From NCBI GenBank assembly GCA_026129385.1, contig JAHCIE010000229.1:1-5699 (forward strand): 5,699 nucleotides of DNA. The letters are read 5' to 3'. The notes under the pieces are model-generated. The model worked only from the letters and a program-made list of their open reading frames with translations. It was not told the DNA's origin and made no database searches. The translations under genes were made by a program, and so were the position numbers. This stretch comes from Anaerolineae bacterium (GTDB lineage Bacteria; Chloroflexota; Anaerolineae; Epilineales; JAHCIE01). Each line of letters opens with the position of its first letter. Within the stretch, counting starts at the first letter, position 1. Positions 1 through 5,699 of the stretch are shown here, piece after piece.

Positions 1-356
1 GCCTGTTGCGGCGCGTCCGCGACTACGCCGAGGTGCGCGCCGACGGCCACATCACCCACGAGGTCGCGCGCCTGGCCCTCGACCTGATGGCCGTCGATCC
101 GCTGGGCCTCGACGAAATCGACCGCCGCGTGCTCATCACCATCATCGACAAGTTCGACGGTGGGCCGGTCGGCCTGGACACCATCGCCGCTGCCGTCGGT
201 GAGGACGCTGACACGATTATGGACGTGTACGAGCCGTATCTCTTACAACTCGGCTTCCTGGACCGCACGCCGCGCGGCCGGGTGGCGACGCGCCTGGCCT
301 ACGAGCATCTGGGCCGCCGCGACGGGCCACCGCCGCGTCAGGCAACCTTGCTGTAG
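1..356 (+). CDS. ruvB: Holliday junction branch migration helicase RuvB, C-terminal part (5' end outside window)
   Basis: RuvB is the hexameric AAA+ motor that drives branch migration of Holliday junctions with RuvA, before RuvC cleavage, in the cytoplasm. Only the last 117 residues plus two bases of a preceding codon are visible. The frame is open to the left edge, so the gene starts upstream and the TTG at 6 is an internal leucine. Visible family features are the end of the small AAA+ lid domain (LLRRVRDYAEVRADG, then HITHEVARLALDLM) and the C-terminal winged helix that touches DNA: LGLDEIDRRVLITII, a FDGGPVGLDTIAAAVGED stretch, YEPYLLQLGFL and the hallmark RTPRGR at visible residues 88-93. 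A short proline/arginine-rich tail ends at a TAG. The AAA+ core and Walker motifs lie outside the window. The next gene, on the same strand, starts 73 bases downstream. The family assignment is secure. Confidence 0.96.
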   Translation, partial: LLRRVRDYAEVRADGHITHEVARLALDLMAVDPLGLDEIDRRVLITIIDKFDGGPVGLDTIAAAVGEDADTIMDVYEPYLLQLGFLDRTPRGRVATRLAYEHLGRRDGPPPRQATLL

Positions 357-393
357 CGGGTTGGCGCGGCCCGCCATTGGCACGCCCCGGCAA

Positions 394-399
394 TACAAT
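394..399 (+). promoter_or_regulatory. Possible -10 element (TACAAT) before the DUF2905 gene
   Basis: TACAAT lies in the 73-base gap after ruvB, in the only AT-leaning patch there, and would place a start of transcription about 24 bases before the ATG at 430. No -35 box is seen at normal spacing: TTGGCA at 377-382 is too close (11 bases). The gene may instead be transcribed by read-through from ruvB. This is a weak call. Confidence 0.2.
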
Positions 400-429
400 T
401 GACGCAGAAGCAGGGCAAAAGGTTACACG

Positions 430-657
430 ATGTCGCTGAATTTCGAGTCGATTGGCTGGTTTCTCCTCGTCAGCGGCGCAATCCTCGCGCTCATGGGCGT
501 CGGCGCGATTGTCCTGGCCCGGCTGGGCGTCCCCGTGGGCAGTCTGCCGGGCGACCTTGTCGTGCAGCGTGGGTCAGTGACGGTGTTTGCGCCCGTTATG
601 TCGTGCCTGGTGGTGAGCATCGTGGTGAATGTGGCGATCTGGCTATTACGACGGTAG
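430..657 (+). CDS. DUF2905 family small membrane protein
   Basis: A complete 75-residue protein of unknown function that matches the DUF2905 family in length and layout. Transmembrane helix 1 (about residues 9-30, FLLVSGAILALMGVGAIVLA) is followed by a short conserved loop with the family signature G-x-L-P-G-D-(L/I)-V-V-x-R-G (residues 37-48), then helix 2 (about 52-72) and a two-arginine end. The ATG at 430 has a fair ribosome binding site: AAAAGG at 417-422, 7 bases upstream. An overlapping plus-strand frame at 399-698 gives arginine-rich non-family protein and was rejected. The gene follows ruvB on the same strand; from memory this neighbourhood is common for DUF2905, though no shared function is established. 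It faces the glycosyltransferase operon tail to tail. Confidence 0.85.
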   Translation: MSLNFESIGWFLLVSGAILALMGVGAIVLARLGVPVGSLPGDLVVQRGSVTVFAPVMSCLVVSIVVNVAIWLLRR

Positions 658-659
658 TC

Positions 660-732
660 TTGGTCCAACGAAGCGCTCGACCAAAGACGAAGGACTAACG
701 GCCAATGGGGTTAGCCTGTTGGTCGTTGGTCA
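660..732. repeat. Cluster of degenerate heptamers (NGACNAA), both orientations
   Basis: Four head-to-tail 7-mers run from 678 to 705: CGACCAA, AGACGAA, GGACTAA and CGGCCAA, consensus NGACNAA. Copies in the opposite orientation lie at 660-666 (TTGGTCC), 719-725 (TTGGTCG) and 726-732 (TTGGTCA), the last two in direct tandem. The cluster fills almost the whole space between two convergent stop codons. The final unit contains the TGA (730-732 on the minus strand) that ends the 959-residue glycosyltransferase. The same consensus recurs at 4021-4048. The form resembles the heptameric STRR repeats described in filamentous cyanobacteria; any relation is only by analogy. Confidence 0.7.
678..725. terminator. 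Possible bidirectional hairpin between convergent genes
   Basis: CGACCAA (678-684) pairs perfectly over 7 bp with TTGGTCG (719-725). Inside it, AGG-a-CTAAC (691-699, one bulged A) pairs with GTTAGCCT (710-717) around a 10-base loop. The two stems are separated by a six-base strand on one side (685-690) and one base on the other. A structure between two tail-to-tail stops could end transcription from both sides. There is no clear T-run on either strand, so classical intrinsic termination is uncertain, and the pairing may only be a by-product of inverted heptamer repeats. Confidence 0.35.
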
Positions 733-3609
733 TCTTCCCACCTCGATCTCCCCTAATACAACCGCATCGTCGGGCCACGGTTGCCCCGTCGCGTCGCGCG
801 CAGGTAGGCGGGCCAGCGTCGCCGGGTCGTACAGGCCGGTCAGCAGGCGGTAGCGCCCGGCGGGCAGGTCTGACGGCAGGCTGAGGCTAACAGCGTCGGT
901 GACGACCTCGTTGGCGAGCCAGCCGCTGGTGGGCCGCAGGCCGTTGGCGGGGACACCGTCGGCCTGGGCGCGCAGCGCGCCACTTGCGTCGACGAGATGC
1001 ACGAAGCGCGTGCTATCTGTCGGCGGCGCAGCCAGCGCGCGCCAGTACAGCGTCACGCCGAAGGGTTGCCCCGCCATGCCTCGCTCGCTTGCCAGGTCGT
1101 AGCCGGCCAGGGCCAGACTCGCGCCCAGGCGGTCGTCGCGCGGGCGCTGCACGGGGCCTAGCTCGAAGCGGCGCGGCCCACCCGCCACCGTGACCTTGCC
1201 CAGATCGAGCGTCGCGCCGTCGGCGGCGACGAGGCGCGGGGTGTACTCGCCGGGCGCGAGGGTCGGCGGCACGATGAGGCGGTAGCGCGGGCGCAGCGCC
1301 TCGCCGACGCGCCACCGGGCCGGGGGATATGTGGGGGCGAGGGGGAAGGGCTGCTCAGCAGCCACCTGACCACCCTGGTCGAGCCACTGGAGGCGGGCCG
1401 TGTCAGGTGGCGCGCCCTCCGTCCGCTGCCACGTCACGGCGGCGGCGATCTGGCCGCCGGGCGGCAGCGTCGCGTTGAGTCGGTCCAGGCCTAGCGACTG
1501 TAAGCCCGGCCCGAAGGGCGTGCCCTGGCCCACGGCCTGCACGACGCCGCCGTCGGCCTCCATCGCTACCGTACCCACGTCGGCCCACAGCCCCAACGGC
1601 GCGCCGGTCCCGTCGGTGACGGGGAGAGGCTGGCGGGCGGCGTCGCCGAGCGCGGCCTGCACGGTGTAGGGGCCAGGGGGCATGGCCGGGTCGAGGCGCA
1701 TGTCGAAGAACTGGAGGCCGCTGTCGCCCGGCCGCCACTGCTCGCTCAGATAGGCCGTGACGTCGCTCTGCCCCCAGACGACGCCCTGGTCATCGACCAG
1801 GCGCACGGCCAGGCTGCGCGGCTCACTCGTCGCGCGCTGGACCTGCCAGGCAACCTCGCCGCGCAGGCGACCGTCGCGCTTGCGACTCTCTGGCATCGAA
1901 CCACCGAGCAGCCACAGGTCGCCGCCCATGCTGCGCGGCGGGCCGCTGTCGCCTATCAACTGGGAGGCGGTAGGGAGGGCGGCGCGGGGCAGGCGGGCCG
2001 CGACCAGGGACGGCGCGCCGCTGGGGTCGGTCGCCAGGGTCTCGAAGGTCGCGCCCAGGTCCTGTAGAAAGCGGTTGAACCGGGCGGTAGGCTGGAGCGT
2101 GCCGCGCGCCAGCAGATACACTACGTCGCCGTCGCCAGCGGGGTAGACGATGCCCGCGTTGGGGTCGACCCAGTGGGCCTGACCCAGGGTCTCCGGGGCT
2201 TCCCAGGCGATGGTCGGGTGTTTGTAGTGCTCGGTGGCGAGGACGACGCTGCGGCCGGCGGCCAGCTCGGCGCGGGCGGCGTCGGCCATGGCGACGATGT
2301 CGGTGTCGTAGTGGTAGTAGGTGTCGGCGGCGTTGGCCCAGTAGCCGAAGTAGGCCTGACTGGTGGCAACGGTCTGGTAGCCGATGAGGCCGACAAAGAC
2401 GACGGCAGCGGCGACGCCCATCTGGCGCGGCGACCACCAGCGCCGCAGCCCCTCCAGGCCGGCGACGACGGCCACGGCGGGCAGGAAGACCAGGAAGGGC
2501 AGGATGCCGATGGCGCGCAGGGAGTTGGGCCGCCCCTCGACGGACAACAGGCTCGGCACGAGCATGATGGCGATGAACAGCAGGGTCACGACGTAGGGGG
2601 CCTGACTGGGCAGGGGGCGTCGTTCGGTGGCGGTAGCCCCACCTGGCTCGCCCACGACGGCCCGCCAGCCGCACAGTAGCAGGCCCACCCCGGCCAGGGC
2701 GGCCATCAAGGCGTCGAAGATGGGGCGCGGGGCGATGTTGAAGCGCCAGTTGTGGTCGCCCTTGAGGAAGAACATGCCCAGCACGGCGGCCACATTGTCG
2801 CGCAGGGCGGCGGTCGGATCGCCGCCGCTGAGCTGGTCGCTAAACACCCAGGCCTGGTCGGCGCGGACGAAGAGGTAGTCGGGGTTCTGGGCGAAGAACA
2901 GACCCAGGGGGGCGAAGACGAGGAGAGCCGCCCCCAGCATGAGCGCCAGGCCGCCGAGATTGTCGCGCAGGGTGCGCCGGTCTTTGACGGCGAGCCATAC
3001 CAGGAACAGCCCAACGGCGACGGGGGTCAGGCGACTGGCGGAGTAGGTGTAGGCCGTCGCGCCCAGGGCCGCCCCTGCCGCCAGCCACCACGCCCGCCGG
3101 CCGCTACGGAAGGCGGCCCACATGGCCCACACGGTCAGCGCCTCGAACAGGGGCAGGCTGATGGCGCGGAAGCCGTTGCGGCTGCTCAGCAGATGCCAGC
3201 CGGAGGTCGCCAGGAAGCCCATCGCCAACAGGCCGGTCCAGCGGCCGCGCCACGCCGACACGCCGCCGAACAACTCACGGGCGGTGAAGTAGGTGATGAC
3301 GACGGTCAGCAGGCCGTAGAGCGCGCTGGTGACGTGCAGGGCGCGGGCGGTGGGGCCGAGGGCGGCCATGACGGCGGCGGTCGAGTACAGGAAGAGCGGC
3401 TCGGCGCCGGTGAAGCCGGTGTAGAAGATGGGGCGCATCTCGCCCAGGCGGGTCTGCCACGACAGGATGACATCGTGGGCCTGGTCGTAGTGGAGGCCGG
3501 GGGGCAGGCTATCGAGGTGGTAGAAGCGCAGCGCCGCCGCCAGCGCCGCCACGGCCAGAATGGCGAGCCACCAGAAGGCGCGGGACGCGCCCGAGGGTTG
3601 TTCAGTCAC
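730..3609 (-). CDS. GT39-type membrane glycosyltransferase with three tandem C-terminal beta-rich domains
   Basis: A 959-residue polytopic protein of the GT39/PMT/ArnT-like class, whose members move sugars from polyprenyl-phosphate donors onto acceptors outside the cytoplasmic membrane. Helix 1 is at about residues 11-29, followed by the first outer loop LDSLPPGLHYDQAHD (32-46), where D42 fits the catalytic acid. Further helices lie between about 71 and 240. A re-entrant region carries GDHNWRFN (284-291). EGRPNSLRAIG (358-368) leads into the last helices (to about 415). A soluble segment (416-550) precedes three repeats of a beta-rich module (about 556-685, 697-808, 826-957). The start is taken as GTG at 3609: it gives the 8-base overlap GTGACTGA with the upstream gene, and TM1 follows directly. 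An in-frame ATG at 3732 would add 41 unlike, serine/threonine-rich residues across conserved upstream coding sequence. No strong ribosome binding site is seen, so translation is probably coupled. Substrate unknown. Confidence 0.85.
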   Translation of the reverse strand: MTEQPSGASRAFWWLAILAVAALAAALRFYHLDSLPPGLHYDQAHDVILSWQTRLGEMRPIFYTGFTGAEPLFLYSTAAVMAALGPTARALHVTSALYGLLTVVITYFTARELFGGVSAWRGRWTGLLAMGFLATSGWHLLSSRNGFRAISLPLFEALTVWAMWAAFRSGRRAWWLAAGAALGATAYTYSASRLTPVAVGLFLVWLAVKDRRTLRDNLGGLALMLGAALLVFAPLGLFFAQNPDYLFVRADQAWVFSDQLSGGDPTAALRDNVAAVLGMFFLKGDHNWRFNIAPRPIFDALMAALAGVGLLLCGWRAVVGEPGGATATERRPLPSQAPYVVTLLFIAIMLVPSLLSVEGRPNSLRAIGILPFLVFLPAVAVVAGLEGLRRWWSPRQMGVAAAVVFVGLIGYQTVATSQAYFGYWANAADTYYHYDTDIVAMADAARAELAAGRSVVLATEHYKHPTIAWEAPETLGQAHWVDPNAGIVYPAGDGDVVYLLARGTLQPTARFNRFLQDLGATFETLATDPSGAPSLVAARLPRAALPTASQLIGDSGPPRSMGGDLWLLGGSMPESRKRDGRLRGEVAWQVQRATSEPRSLAVRLVDDQGVVWGQSDVTAYLSEQWRPGDSGLQFFDMRLDPAMPPGPYTVQAALGDAARQPLPVTDGTGAPLGLWADVGTVAMEADGGVVQAVGQGTPFGPGLQSLGLDRLNATLPPGGQIAAAVTWQRTEGAPPDTARLQWLDQGGQVAAEQPFPLAPTYPPARWRVGEALRPRYRLIVPPTLAPGEYTPRLVAADGATLDLGKVTVAGGPRRFELGPVQRPRDDRLGASLALAGYDLASERGMAGQPFGVTLYWRALAAPPTDSTRFVHLVDASGALRAQADGVPANGLRPTSGWLANEVVTDAVSLSLPSDLPAGRYRLLTGLYDPATLARLPARDATGQPWPDDAVVLGEIEVGR
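739..1944 (-). other. Three-fold tandem domain repeat in the 959-residue glycosyltransferase
   Basis: Residues 556-957 hold three units of about 110-130 residues that align on the same landmarks. These are a tryptophan in an early strand (W588, W727, W856), an L-x-D or LD turn ending in glycine (G609, G746, G877; 19-21 residues after the tryptophan), and a Pro/Ala-Gly-x-Tyr turn before the last strands (Y648, Y789, Y920; 60-64 residues after it). The alternating pattern and PPG/PAG turns suggest beta-sandwich folds lying outside the membrane. Unit 3 is the most regular (VTLYWRALA, FVHLVD, LPAGRYRLLTGLYDP). Unit 2 is the shortest. Confidence 0.65.
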
Positions 3610-5314
3610 GCAAACGGTACACCCATACGTAGTCGAGGTCGTGAACGCGGCCGATGAAGACGGGATTGCGGCCGGCGACGGCCTGGGCGAGATCGTCGCC
3701 GCGCTGCACGTCGGTGACATACACCACGGCATAGTCGGCGTCGCGCCAGGGAGCGCGGCGCTCGGGCAGAATCACCTGTCCGCGAAACCACGGCGCGAGG
3801 CCCACCGCGCCCCATGCGGCCACCGTCAGGCGCTCGGCGTCGGGCTGGGCGGCCAGATACTGGGCGGCCTGCTCCATGCCCTCGCCCCAACCGAGCGGCA
3901 GGCTGTGTTGGGCGGCGCGCTGCCCGCCAAAGAGGGGATTATACCACGCCAGGTAGTAGGGGTGGTAGCTGAGAACGAGCAGGCCCTGGCCGAGGAGGAG
4001 GGCAACGAGAAGGAGGGGGCCGACGAAGGACGAAGGACCAAAGCCCAACGGGTGATTGCGAGACGAGGTGTCCGTCGTGGTCCGTGGTCCGTGGTCCGTG
4101 GTCCGCGTGTAGGCCCCCAGGAAGACGGCGGCCAGGCCAACGCCCGCCGCCAGATCGAGGGGCAGCAGGGCGGGGAGCAGGTAGCGCTCAAACTTGGCGG
4201 CCGATAGTGACAGGGCAATGCCGAACAGCCCGGCGTAGAGCAGCAGCGCGCCGACGGTCGGCCACGGCAGCGCGCGGTCGCGGCGCACGGCCCGCCACGC
4301 CAGTAGGGCCAGGCCAAGCAGCGTCAGCGGCGACGAGCGGAATACGGCCACCAGCGGGTAGAATAGCGGCCCCGGCGCGACGGTCGCCTCGCCCAGGAAG
4401 AAGGTCGGGTCGTGGGCGGCGGGGGCGTAGGCGCGCAAGGTCTCCATCAGATTGGCGAGGGTATCGACCGGCGTGACCCACATGGCGGGCCAGACGACGA
4501 CGTAGGTCGCGGCGGCGACGATGGCCCAGCCAGCGAAGGGTACGACGCCCTTGACGAGGGCGTCACGCCAGCGGCGAGCCGCGACAGCCTGCGCCACGGG
4601 AATCAGGCACAGCAGGCCGACGTAGCCCAGGACGAAGACGCCGGTCGTCTTCTGGAGGGCGGCCAGCCCACCCAGGACGCCCGACAACAGCAGGAAGCGC
4701 AGTCGTCCCTCGCGCCGATAGACCAGCCAGGCCAGCACACTAAGCAGCATCAGGCTCGCCAGGACGGCGTCGAGGGCCACGACCCGCGAGTGGGCCAGGT
4801 AGAAGGGGTTGATGATGAGGAGCAGCGCGCCCACCAGCGCGGCGCGCCCGCCCAGCAGCCGCCGCGCCAGCAGGTAGACTCCGCCGACAGCCAGCGCGGT
4901 CAGCAGGCCTGTCATGGGCGTGAACGAGCGGCCCTCGTCGGCGACCGCGCCAAGCATGGGGAGATTGGCGGGGTCATAGCGGGGGCGGCCCGCTGCGCGA
5001 CTGGCCTCCCAGACCGCCTCGCCGCCGAGCCAACCGCGCACGGTCGCCGCCAGACTGCCCAGCCACATCTGCACGACACCCGGCTGGCCGATGACGTAGG
5101 TGCGGGGCCACGCGCCTGACTGGACGGCGCGCCAGAAGCGCAGGGCGGCGTGGCTCCAGAATAGCTCGTCCCAGGTGGCGAAGCGGTTCAGATCCACGAC
5201 GCGCCACACGAAGGCGAGGATGGTCAGGCCGAGGGCGGTCCACCATGTGTTGATGGTTGAAGATCGAAGGTTGGCAGGTTGGGGTGACGAGGACGCGGCC
5301 AGATTGAAACTCAT
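3602..5314 (-). CDS. GT39/PMT-type polytopic glycosyltransferase
   Basis: A 570-residue membrane protein of the dolichyl/polyprenyl-phosphate-sugar glycosyltransferase class. After a short tail, TM1 (about 24-40) leads into RFATWDE (44-50), whose D49-E50 matches the DE pair of the first outer loop in PMT-like enzymes. Then come GQPGVVQMWLG (76-86), NPFYLAHSRVVALDAVLAS (169-187), GGLAALQKTTG (215-225), AKFERYLLPALLPLD (373-387), HPYYLAWYNPLFGG (451-464), PLGWGEGMEQAA (473-484) and a short alpha/beta C-terminal domain to 570. About 10-12 helices are likely. ATG at 5314 has a strong GGAGG (5320-5324) five bases upstream, inside the preceding gene, and overlaps its stop as ATGA. Residues about 402-431 form a hydrophilic, low-complexity loop encoded by heptamer repeats. 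The N-terminus (9-24) is also repeat-like. Sugar and acceptor are unknown. Confidence 0.88.
   Translation of the reverse strand: MSFNLAASSSPQPANLRSSTINTWWTALGLTILAFVWRVVDLNRFATWDELFWSHAALRFWRAVQSGAWPRTYVIGQPGVVQMWLGSLAATVRGWLGGEAVWEASRAAGRPRYDPANLPMLGAVADEGRSFTPMTGLLTALAVGGVYLLARRLLGGRAALVGALLLIINPFYLAHSRVVALDAVLASLMLLSVLAWLVYRREGRLRFLLLSGVLGGLAALQKTTGVFVLGYVGLLCLIPVAQAVAARRWRDALVKGVVPFAGWAIVAAATYVVVWPAMWVTPVDTLANLMETLRAYAPAAHDPTFFLGEATVAPGPLFYPLVAVFRSSPLTLLGLALLAWRAVRRDRALPWPTVGALLLYAGLFGIALSLSAAKFERYLLPALLPLDLAAGVGLAAVFLGAYTRTTDHGPRTTTDTSSRNHPLGFGPSSFVGPLLLVALLLGQGLLVLSYHPYYLAWYNPLFGGQRAAQHSLPLGWGEGMEQAAQYLAAQPDAERLTVAAWGAVGLAPWFRGQVILPERRAPWRDADYAVVYVTDVQRGDDLAQAVAGRNPVFIGRVHDLDYVWVYRLRD
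4021..4048. repeat. Four degenerate NGACNAA heptamers inside the 570-residue gene
   Basis: Consecutive 7-mers CGACGAA, GGACGAA, GGACCAA and AGCCCAA follow the same consensus as the intergenic cluster at 678-705. The 10-mer GACGAAGGAC occurs at 4022-4031 and 4029-4038 here and once at 686-695. GACCAAAG is also shared (4036-4043 and 679-686). In the host gene the tract is read on the minus strand as part of a GFGPSSFV stretch, just before a transmembrane helix. Confidence 0.75.
4078..4105. repeat. Perfect tandem heptamer, (TGGTCCG) x 4
   Basis: Four identical head-to-tail copies of TGGTCCG (CGGACCA on the coding strand), preceded by a partial copy (TCCGTCG, 4071-4077). The tract is within the 570-residue glycosyltransferase gene and is translated as part of TRTTDHGPRTTTDT, a hydrophilic loop between two membrane helices. 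The GGACCA core links it to the NGACNAA family 30 bases away. Because the unit is seven bases, a gain or loss of one or two copies would shift the frame, while three would not. Confidence 0.9.
5252..5272. repeat. Weak heptamer-like tract at the start of the 570-residue gene
   Basis: GATGGTT, GAAGATC and GAAGGTT follow one another (consensus GAAGGTT), then GGTTGGCAGGTTGG continues out of phase. The tract encodes the poorly conserved N-terminal tail (PQPANLRSSTINTW) ahead of TM1. It differs from NGACNAA apart from a shared GAAGG core, so it may be another repeat type or chance. Confidence 0.35.
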
Positions 5315-5699
5315 GCGCGCCTCCGCGTCCGGGTCCAGACGAGGCCGATGGCGACCAGGAGCAGGGTGATGCCGCTGATGGCAAGGCCGAGGCGAACCAG
5401 GGGTGGGTCGAAGCGCAGTTCGACGCGGTGCGCGCCGGCCGCGACGGGCACGGCCATGAGGGTGGTGTAGGCGCGCAGCAGGGGCGCGGGCTGGCCGTCA
5501 ACGGTCGCGGTCCAGCCGGGATACCACACCTCCGACAGGTTGAGCAGGCCAGCGCGGGGCGCGTCAACATCGACGGCAATATGGGTGGGCGACAGGCGAT
5601 GGTAGGCGGGCGGGGCGGCGGCTGGGCCCTCGCCCCCCAGGGCGGGCAGCGCGGCCGCGGCGACGGGGGCGACGAGGGTCGTCCGCCACGCGTCGAAGC
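5311..5699 (-). CDS. C-terminal part of a polytopic membrane protein, YfhO/GT39-like (5' end outside window)
   Basis: The frame is open to the right edge, giving the last 128 residues plus a partial codon. Visible residues 34-97 form a beta-rich extracytoplasmic segment: AYHRLSPTHIAVDVDAP, then GLLNLSEVWYPGW, TATVDGQPAPLLRAYT, and VPVAAGAHRVELRFDPP. A final transmembrane helix follows (about 101-121) with an arginine-rich cytoplasmic end (RTRRRA). The WYPGW-x-A-x-VDG-x-P/LLRA pattern is typical of the C-terminal domain of YfhO-type and related large glycosyltransferase-like membrane proteins. The catalytic part is outside the window, so the enzyme class is not proven. The GTG at 5529 is internal (SEVWYP), not a start. 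Its TGA overlaps the ATG of the next gene (ATGA), placing it first of the three operon genes seen here. Confidence 0.75.
   Translation of the reverse strand, partial: FDAWRTTLVAPVAAAALPALGGEGPAAAPPAYHRLSPTHIAVDVDAPRAGLLNLSEVWYPGWTATVDGQPAPLLRAYTTLMAVPVAAGAHRVELRFDPPLVRLGLAISGITLLLVAIGLVWTRTRRRA

Noticed and set aside
399..428. Promoter with TTGACG (399-404) as a -35 box
   Set aside because: The matching -10 position falls at the start codon of the DUF2905 gene and the sequence there (GTTACA) is poor.
1823..2674. Minus-strand open frame of 283 residues inside the large glycosyltransferase
   Set aside because: The product is almost pure Arg/Pro/Gly/Ala, a frame-shifted shadow of the real coding frame.
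2752..3657. Long plus-strand open frame (301 residues), and similar ones at 3560-4207 and 4412-5119
   Set aside because: They lie antisense to well-supported genes; the products are Gly/Gln/Arg/Glu-rich with no domain pattern, as expected for antisense frames in GC-rich coding DNA.
3610..3732. N-terminal extension of the large glycosyltransferase to an ATG at 3732 (1000 residues)
   Set aside because: The added 41 residues are Ser/Thr/Pro-rich, unlike a membrane-protein start, and lie over the conserved end of the upstream gene; GTG at 3609 gives a compact overlap and puts TM1 right after the start.
4049..4077. Extension of the heptamer repeat between the two coding tracts
   Set aside because: I could not line up this stretch to either consensus beyond one partial unit at 4071-4077.
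4021..4105. CRISPR-like or transposon-end repeat
   Set aside because: The units are 7 bases, head to tail without spacers, with no target duplication, terminal inverted repeats or nearby transposase.
5311..5529. Stand-alone 72-residue gene starting at GTG 5529
   Set aside because: The frame stays open to the window edge, and upstream residues (PTHIAVDVDAP, GLLNLSEV) belong to the same conserved domain, so the GTG is internal.

Overview
The window is GC-rich and tightly packed. It reads as chromosomal DNA from a bacterium, most likely Chloroflexota. That is an inference from the style of its very large GT39-type membrane glycosyltransferases with tandem beta-sandwich tails and from the ruvB-DUF2905 pairing; no taxonomic search was possible.

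Left part, plus strand: the 3' end of ruvB (1-356, Holliday-junction helicase C-terminal winged helix) is followed after 73 bases by a complete 75-residue two-helix DUF2905 membrane protein (430-657).

Right part, minus strand, convergent to the first: three genes in transcription order. They are the C-terminal 128 residues of a polytopic membrane protein with a WYPGW-type extracytoplasmic domain (5311-5699, cut by the window edge), a 570-residue GT39/PMT-type glycosyltransferase (3602-5314), and a 959-residue GT39-type protein (730-3609) whose C-terminal third is three tandem copies of one beta-rich domain. The junctions overlap (ATGA, 4 nt; GTGACTGA, 8 nt), so this is one translationally coupled operon. 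It probably moves lipid-linked sugars onto acceptors on the outer face of the membrane; donor and acceptor cannot be read from the sequence.

The most unusual signal is a family of degenerate heptanucleotide repeats with consensus NGACNAA. It fills the 72-base gap between the convergent genes, in both orientations, where it can fold into a hairpin and supplies the stop codon of the 959-residue gene. The same consensus recurs inside the 570-residue gene, together with four perfect copies of TGGTCCG, in a stretch coding for a hydrophilic loop between membrane helices. Seven is not a multiple of three, so gain or loss of a unit there would usually shift the reading frame. There is no RNA gene, insertion sequence or CRISPR array that I can support, and no gene-free stretch longer than 73 bases.
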